A stretch of 39,806 bases of DNA. Source: Patescibacteria group bacterium. GTDB taxonomy: Bacteria; Patescibacteriota; Minisyncoccia; Phycocordibacterales; Phycocordibacteraceae. A program made the position numbers and the translations under genes. The number at the start of each line of letters is the position of its first letter. The first letter of the stretch is position 1. The stretch is taken from NCBI GenBank assembly GCA_013815345.1, contig JACDGK010000005.1:27374-67179 (forward strand), written 5' to 3'. Of the stretch, positions 35,232 through 39,806 are shown in pieces. The notes below the pieces were generated by a model. The model saw only the letters and a program-made list of their open reading frames with translations, was not told the origin of the DNA and searched no databases.

Positions 35232-37955
35232 ATGCCGCCATTTAAGAACTTCACGACCAAAGCAAAAGAAGCCATAAAGAAAGCACATGAACTCGCTATT
35301 GAGCGGGGGCAAAACCATGTCAGCCCGCTGCATCTTTTGACGGCCCTCGTCCATCAGGAAGAAAGTCTCGTATTTTCGGTCTTAGACCGTCTCGATATCG
35401 ATACACTTTTGCTTTCCGATACGCTGCTTGAACTTCTCGAAACACCTGAAAATGCTTCAGTGCTCTCTCCTTCCTATCAGATCTTCCTTACACCGGAATT
35501 AGCCCAAGTGCTTGAAGACGTCGGAAAGATCGCTGCACGCATGAACGATTCATTTATTGGCACGGAACATCTTTTTGTGGGAGTGCTCGAACATCCTGGT
35601 CCTGCTGCAGACGTGCTCGCGCGTTTTAAAATAGAAGAAGAAACCGTGCTGCAAGTGTTAAAGGAATTAAAAACTTCCAAGGAAGGTCATGTCGCAGAAC
35701 CGAAACGATTTCGCGCGCTGGCTAAATACACGAGAAATCTCACGAAACTCGCCGCCGAGAATAGCCTCGATCCCGTCATCGGAAGGGATCAAGAAATCAA
35801 TCGTGTCATTCAGATACTTTCAAGGCGAACAAAAAACAATCCCGTGCTTATCGGCGAAGCCGGCGTGGGGAAAACCGCGATCGCGGAAGGTCTCGCGACG
35901 CGCTTTTATCAAGGAGATGTTCCTGAATCACTGAAAGGAAAAGAACTTCTTTCTTTGGATCTCGGACTATTGATCGCGGGTACAAAATATCGCGGTGAGT
36001 TCGAGGAGCGCATGAAGAATGTAATGAAAGAGGTCGAGAAAGCCGAAGGCAAAGTGATTCTTTTCGTCGATGAACTTCATACGCTCGTTGGCGCAGGGGC
36101 CGCAGAGGGTTCAATGGACGCAACAAACATGCTAAAACCAGCGCTTGCCCGTGGCGAGATCCGCATGATCGGCGCAACGACCCTCAAAGAATATCAGCAG
36201 CACATCGAAAAGGATGCTGCACTTACAAGGCGTTTTCAGCCGGTCTATGTGAACGAACCAAGCCTTGAAGACGCGGTCGCTATTCTCCGTGGACTCCGCG
36301 ACAAATACGAGCTATTTCATGGGGTCCGCATCACCGATGGCGCGATTGTGAATGCTGTTGAACTTTCCTCGCGATACATTTCTGATCGTTTTCTTCCTGA
36401 CAAAGCCATCGATCTCATCGACGAAGCCGCTTCTGGTTTACGTATTGCGCTTGAAAATAAACCACCAATACTAGAAGAGACTGATCGCAAGATTCGTCGT
36501 CTGGAAATCGAAAGGGAGGCGCTTCGGAAGGATGAAGAGGGAAGTAATGGAAAAGAATTACGCGAACGAATAAAGGTAATTGATTCGGAGATTGCCGACT
36601 TACGCGAAAAGACAAGCGAGATAGAGCTTAAGTGGAAGAATGAAAAAGAAGTACTTACAAGCATTCGCGCCATAAAAGCTGAGCTCGAAAGACTGCGAGT
36701 GTCTGCCGACAATGCTGAAGCCACTGCCGATCTGGGCATGGCTGCTGAAATTCGCTATGGAAAAATCCCGCTTCTCCAGAAGGAGCTTGAAATCAAAACG
36801 AAGCGCTTGAAGCAGCTTCAAAAGTCACGCCGTATTCTTCATGAGGAAGTGACCGAGCATGAAATTGCTGGGGTAGTTTCGCGCTGGACTGGCATTCCGG
36901 TTTCTCGAATGCTTGAAGAGGAAGCACTCAAGCTTGCGCGTATGGACGAAGCGTTAAAGAGCGCGGTAATGGGACAAGCTCCGGCGGTAAAGATCGTCAC
37001 CGACGCTGTAAAGCGTTCTCGAGTGGGCATCGCTGATCCTAATCGCCCTATTGGCTCATTTCTTTTTCTCGGTCCTACCGGCGTCGGAAAGACCGAGCTC
37101 TCTCGGCGACTTGCTGAATTCATGTTCAATGATCCCGACGCGCTCGTGCGCATCGACATGAGTGAATTTATGGAAAAGCACTCGACCGCAAAGCTCATCG
37201 GTGCTCCTCCCGGCTACGTGGGGTATGAAGAAGCAGGATCTCTCACCGAACGCATTCGCCATCGACCGTATGCGGTGGTGCTCTTCGATGAAATCGAAAA
37301 GGCTCACCCTGAAGTTTTCAATATTCTGTTGCAAGTCCTCGACAGCGGTCACCTCACCGACGGAAAGGGGCGTAAGGTCAATTTCAAGAACACGATTATC
37401 ATTCTCACCTCGAACATCGGTGCAGAATATATCGATCGCATGGCTCGGATCGGGTTTGGCCACAGCAGTGCAGAAACAACCGCGCAATACGAGGAGGTAA
37501 AAGAACGCGTGATGGGTTCGCTCAAAGATCATTTCCGTCCTGAATTTTTGAATCGTCTCGACGATATCGTTATCTTCGACGTGCTCTCGAAAGAAGCACT
37601 GGCTGAAATTGTAGAAAAACAAGTACAAGAAGTTGTGTCCCGACTTTTTGGCAAGCGCATCACCCTTTCCATCAGTCCTGAAGTGCGTTCCTGGCTTGCG
37701 GAGAAAGGATACAACCCGCAGTACGGAGCGCGACCATTAAAACGCGTCATTCAGGATAAGATTCTCACTCCAATAGCTTCTCTCATGATCGATCAGGGCA
37801 TCATGGATGGAGGCGCTGTAGCAGTCACTCTAAAAAGTGGCGAACCAGTGTTTGAGGTTCGGAAGTCTGGCGCGCGGGGAAGAGCAAAAAATACTTTTAA
37901 AGATACTCGCAACGCGAAAAGCACCTCTAAACGTGCGGTTGCAGCAGGAGCGTAA
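35232..37955 (+). CDS. clpC: ClpC/ClpB-type AAA+ ATPase
   Basis: Clp_N repeats; [47 protein letters not shown]. Confidence 0.93.
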   Translation: MPPFKNFTTKAKEAIKKAHELAIERGQNHVSPLHLLTALVHQEESLVFSVLDRLDIDTLLLSDTLLELLETPENASVLSPSYQIFLTPELAQVLEDVGKIAARMNDSFIGTEHLFVGVLEHPGPAADVLARFKIEEETVLQVLKELKTSKEGHVAEPKRFRALAKYTRNLTKLAAENSLDPVIGRDQEINRVIQILSRRTKNNPVLIGEAGVGKTAIAEGLATRFYQGDVPESLKGKELLSLDLGLLIAGTKYRGEFEERMKNVMKEVEKAEGKVILFVDELHTLVGAGAAEGSMDATNMLKPALARGEIRMIGATTLKEYQQHIEKDAALTRRFQPVYVNEPSLEDAVAILRGLRDKYELFHGVRITDGAIVNAVELSSRYISDRFLPDKAIDLIDEAASGLRIALENKPPILEETDRKIRRLEIEREALRKDEEGSNGKELRERIKVIDSEIADLREKTSEIELKWKNEKEVLTSIRAIKAELERLRVSADNAEATADLGMAAEIRYGKIPLLQKELEIKTKRLKQLQKSRRILHEEVTEHEIAGVVSRWTGIPVSRMLEEEALKLARMDEALKSAVMGQAPAVKIVTDAVKRSRVGIADPNRPIGSFLFLGPTGVGKTELSRRLAEFMFNDPDALVRIDMSEFMEKHSTAKLIGAPPGYVGYEEAGSLTERIRHRPYAVVLFDEIEKAHPEVFNILLQVLDSGHLTDGKGRKVNFKNTIIILTSNIGAEYIDRMARIGFGHSSAETTAQYEEVKERVMGSLKDHFRPEFLNRLDDIVIFDVLSKEALAEIVEKQVQEVVSRLFGKRITLSISPEVRSWLAEKGYNPQYGARPLKRVIQDKILTPIASLMIDQGIMDGGAVAVTLKSGEPVFEVRKSGARGRAKNTFKDTRNAKSTSKRAVAAGA

Positions 37956-37975
37956 ATCTGCTAAATTGCCTTTAT

Positions 37976-38128
37976 ATGTCACAAGATCGACTCCAGAAAA
38001 TGCGCTCCGAATCCGGGCACACTATTTACACTCGTAAAAACAAAAAGAAAGTCGAACGTAAGCTTGAACTTACAAAATTCGACCCTAACACTAGGAAGCG
38101 AGAAGTTTTTAAAGAAGTGAAGAAATAA
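37976..38128 (+). CDS. rpmG: Large ribosomal subunit protein bL33
   Basis: Manual translation MSQDRLQKMRSESGHTIYTRKNKKKVERKLELTKFDPNTRKREVFKEVKK (50 aa, below the ORF-track cutoff). Confidence 0.85.
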   Translation: MSQDRLQKMRSESGHTIYTRKNKKKVERKLELTKFDPNTRKREVFKEVKK

Positions 38129-38151
38129 AATCAAAATAATACATAGATTAA

Positions 38152-38916
38152 ATGATATTCCTCTTACTCCTTCTTTTCGTCTTTATAGTGCTGGTACTCC
38201 TCTCCATTCGTATTGTGAAGGAATACGATCGAGGCGTCGTGTTTTTTCTCGGAAGATTTCGTGACGTGCGTGGCCCCGGGCTCATCTTACTGATACCGCT
38301 TCTCGAGCAAATGACGCGCATCACCCTTCGCACGATTACGATGCAGATACCTTCGCAAAAGATCATCACTAAAGACAATGTATCCATCGACATTGCGGCA
38401 GTGGCCTATTACCTCATTGTCGATCCAGCAAAATCAGTTATTGCCATCGAAAATATAACCTCGGCGATCAACCAGATCAGCCAGACAACCGTTCGAAATG
38501 TGGTCGGGCAATTCAGTCTTGATCAACTACTTTCTCAGACGCCGGATATTAATCAAAAGATCAAAGATGTGATCGACACTCACACCGAGCCTTGGGGCGC
38601 CAAAGTCACCGCTGTAGAGATAAAAGACATCACACTTCCCGATAATATGCAGCGGGCGATGGCAAAAGAAGCTGAAGCTGAACGTGAACGCCGCGCCAAG
38701 ATCGTTGCAGCAGAAGGCGAGTTCCAGGCGGCAGTAAAGCTTGGTCAAGCAGCAGATATCATATCGGCCCATCCAGTAGCGCTTCAACTCCGCACGCTTC
38801 AAACCATGGCTGAGATTTCTACCGAAAAGAATTCCACCATTATTTTCCCGGCTCAGTTTATGACCACGGTACAAGAAGCAATAAAAACGCTTAAAATCGA
38901 TTCATCTAAATCCTAA
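38152..38916 (+). CDS. SPFH/band-7 (stomatin-like) protein
   Basis: [93 protein letters not shown]. Confidence 0.92.
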   Translation: MIFLLLLLFVFIVLVLLSIRIVKEYDRGVVFFLGRFRDVRGPGLILLIPLLEQMTRITLRTITMQIPSQKIITKDNVSIDIAAVAYYLIVDPAKSVIAIENITSAINQISQTTVRNVVGQFSLDQLLSQTPDINQKIKDVIDTHTEPWGAKVTAVEIKDITLPDNMQRAMAKEAEAERERRAKIVAAEGEFQAAVKLGQAADIISAHPVALQLRTLQTMAEISTEKNSTIIFPAQFMTTVQEAIKTLKIDSSKS

Positions 38917-38921
38917 TTTTT

Positions 38922-39806
38922 TTAACTGCCGTACGAGAAATAGGCTGAGTGGATAAGGACTTTGAATGCCTCAAGTCCGACATCGTGAAGTGAGAAGTCT
39001 CCATTGTCTCCCGGTGCATCAAAGTATATGATGGCTTTCATTTGCGGCATTTGCGTAGGAATATCCTGCTGCATACCTTGGAAATATGCCGGTTGATCTA
39101 CGGCATATGCGCCCGTTGAACCAACCATCATGGGTTTACCGCGTCCTACCCACTGATTGTAGAAATCTCCAAATACACCGACGAAAGTTGATGCATTTGG
39201 CTTTTCTCGATTAAAACCATCTGCGGCAATCCAGTCCACATAATTATTTCCCGGATAATACTGCCTAGTGTATTGATTATTCGCACTTGGACACCAGACA
39301 AATGCAACATTTGTTGCGCCTACTTGTGTGAAAATGTCTTTTATATGTCGCCACGCAGCCATAAAGTTAGCGCCATTATTATACGCATCACAGTTTCGCC
39401 CGGTATGAGCAACGTCGTTCTTATTCATTTCCCAGTACCACCGCAGCATGATTGGCCTAGCAAAGGTCTTAAGTGATTGTGCCTCGGCAGTGATCGCCGC
39501 ATCATCTACTCCTGACGTTACCTCTTCAAGGTTCGCACAGCCTAAATCAACGAGAGGTATAGAACCATTCTGTTCAAAGGCGGCAAGGGTTGTTAAAGGA
39601 ATGGCTGCGGTGAAGGGTACAAATACCGGCAAAATCGCTACCGTTTTTCCAAGGGCTGCGTTAAAAGCGGGTAATTGTGCGAGTTCGTTAGTGCCATAAG
39701 GATCATTGTCTCCATTTTTAACATTTCCTGGGTTTACGCGAGCCCCCAGATAAAGACCTGAAGACGGTATTGAGGGAGGAACTAATGGAGGAGGCGGAGG
39801 AGGTGG
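38922..39806 (-). CDS. Glycosyl hydrolase (GH26-like), N-terminus cut by window edge
   Basis: Frame continues upstream of the TTG at 39632 to the window edge: PPPPPPPLVPPSIPSSGLYLGARVNPGNVKNGDNDPYGTNELAQLPAFNAALGKTVAIL...; MLRWYWEMNKND, VAFVWCPS, YPGNNYVDWIAADGF. Confidence 0.72.
   Translation of the reverse strand, partial: PPPPPPPLVPPSIPSSGLYLGARVNPGNVKNGDNDPYGTNELAQLPAFNAALGKTVAILPVFVPFTAAIPLTTLAAFEQNGSIPLVDLGCANLEEVTSGVDDAAITAEAQSLKTFARPIMLRWYWEMNKNDVAHTGRNCDAYNNGANFMAAWRHIKDIFTQVGATNVAFVWCPSANNQYTRQYYPGNNYVDWIAADGFNREKPNASTFVGVFGDFYNQWVGRGKPMMVGSTGAYAVDQPAYFQGMQQDIPTQMPQMKAIIYFDAPGDNGDFSLHDVGLEAFKVLIHSAYFSYGS

Noticed and set aside
1-39806. CRISPR arrays, prophage or transposase genes
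   Set aside because: No regularly spaced repeats and no recognisable integrase, transposase or phage structural proteins in the ORFs read.

Overview
The window reads as a gene-dense housekeeping segment of a small bacterial chromosome. The gene content and the tandem small T4SS-pilin-like genes suggest a Patescibacteria/CPR (Parcubacteria-like) lineage; this is an inference, since no taxonomic search was possible. Recognisable genes include valS (cut by the left edge), tsaD, tsaC, alkA-type glycosylase, truB, trxB, ftsZ, ftsA, ybeY, rpsU, a degenerate HisRS-like gene, lepB, pth, rpsA, gyrA, a solute-binding protein, five pilin-like genes, alr, rbfA, infB, a cysteine desulfurase, clpC, rpmG, a stomatin/SPFH gene and a GH26-like gene (cut by the right edge). 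There are seven tRNAs and a probable terminator-ended small RNA upstream of rpsA. The most unusual signal is a three-copy intergenic element, at about 11542-11661, 16707-16827 and 23145-23246. It has a conserved 54-55 nt core (about 91-93% identity in the two pairs I compared) that folds into two small hairpins showing compensatory changes. The core is enclosed by 21-24 nt inverted-repeat arms whose sequence differs between copies but is perfectly or near-perfectly self-complementary within each copy. This is the opposite of a normal MITE, where the terminal repeats are conserved. A second signal is an apparent excess of perfect, short-loop hairpins (8-13 bp stems, unrelated sequences) inside conserved coding regions. 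No CRISPR array, prophage or transposase gene was seen.
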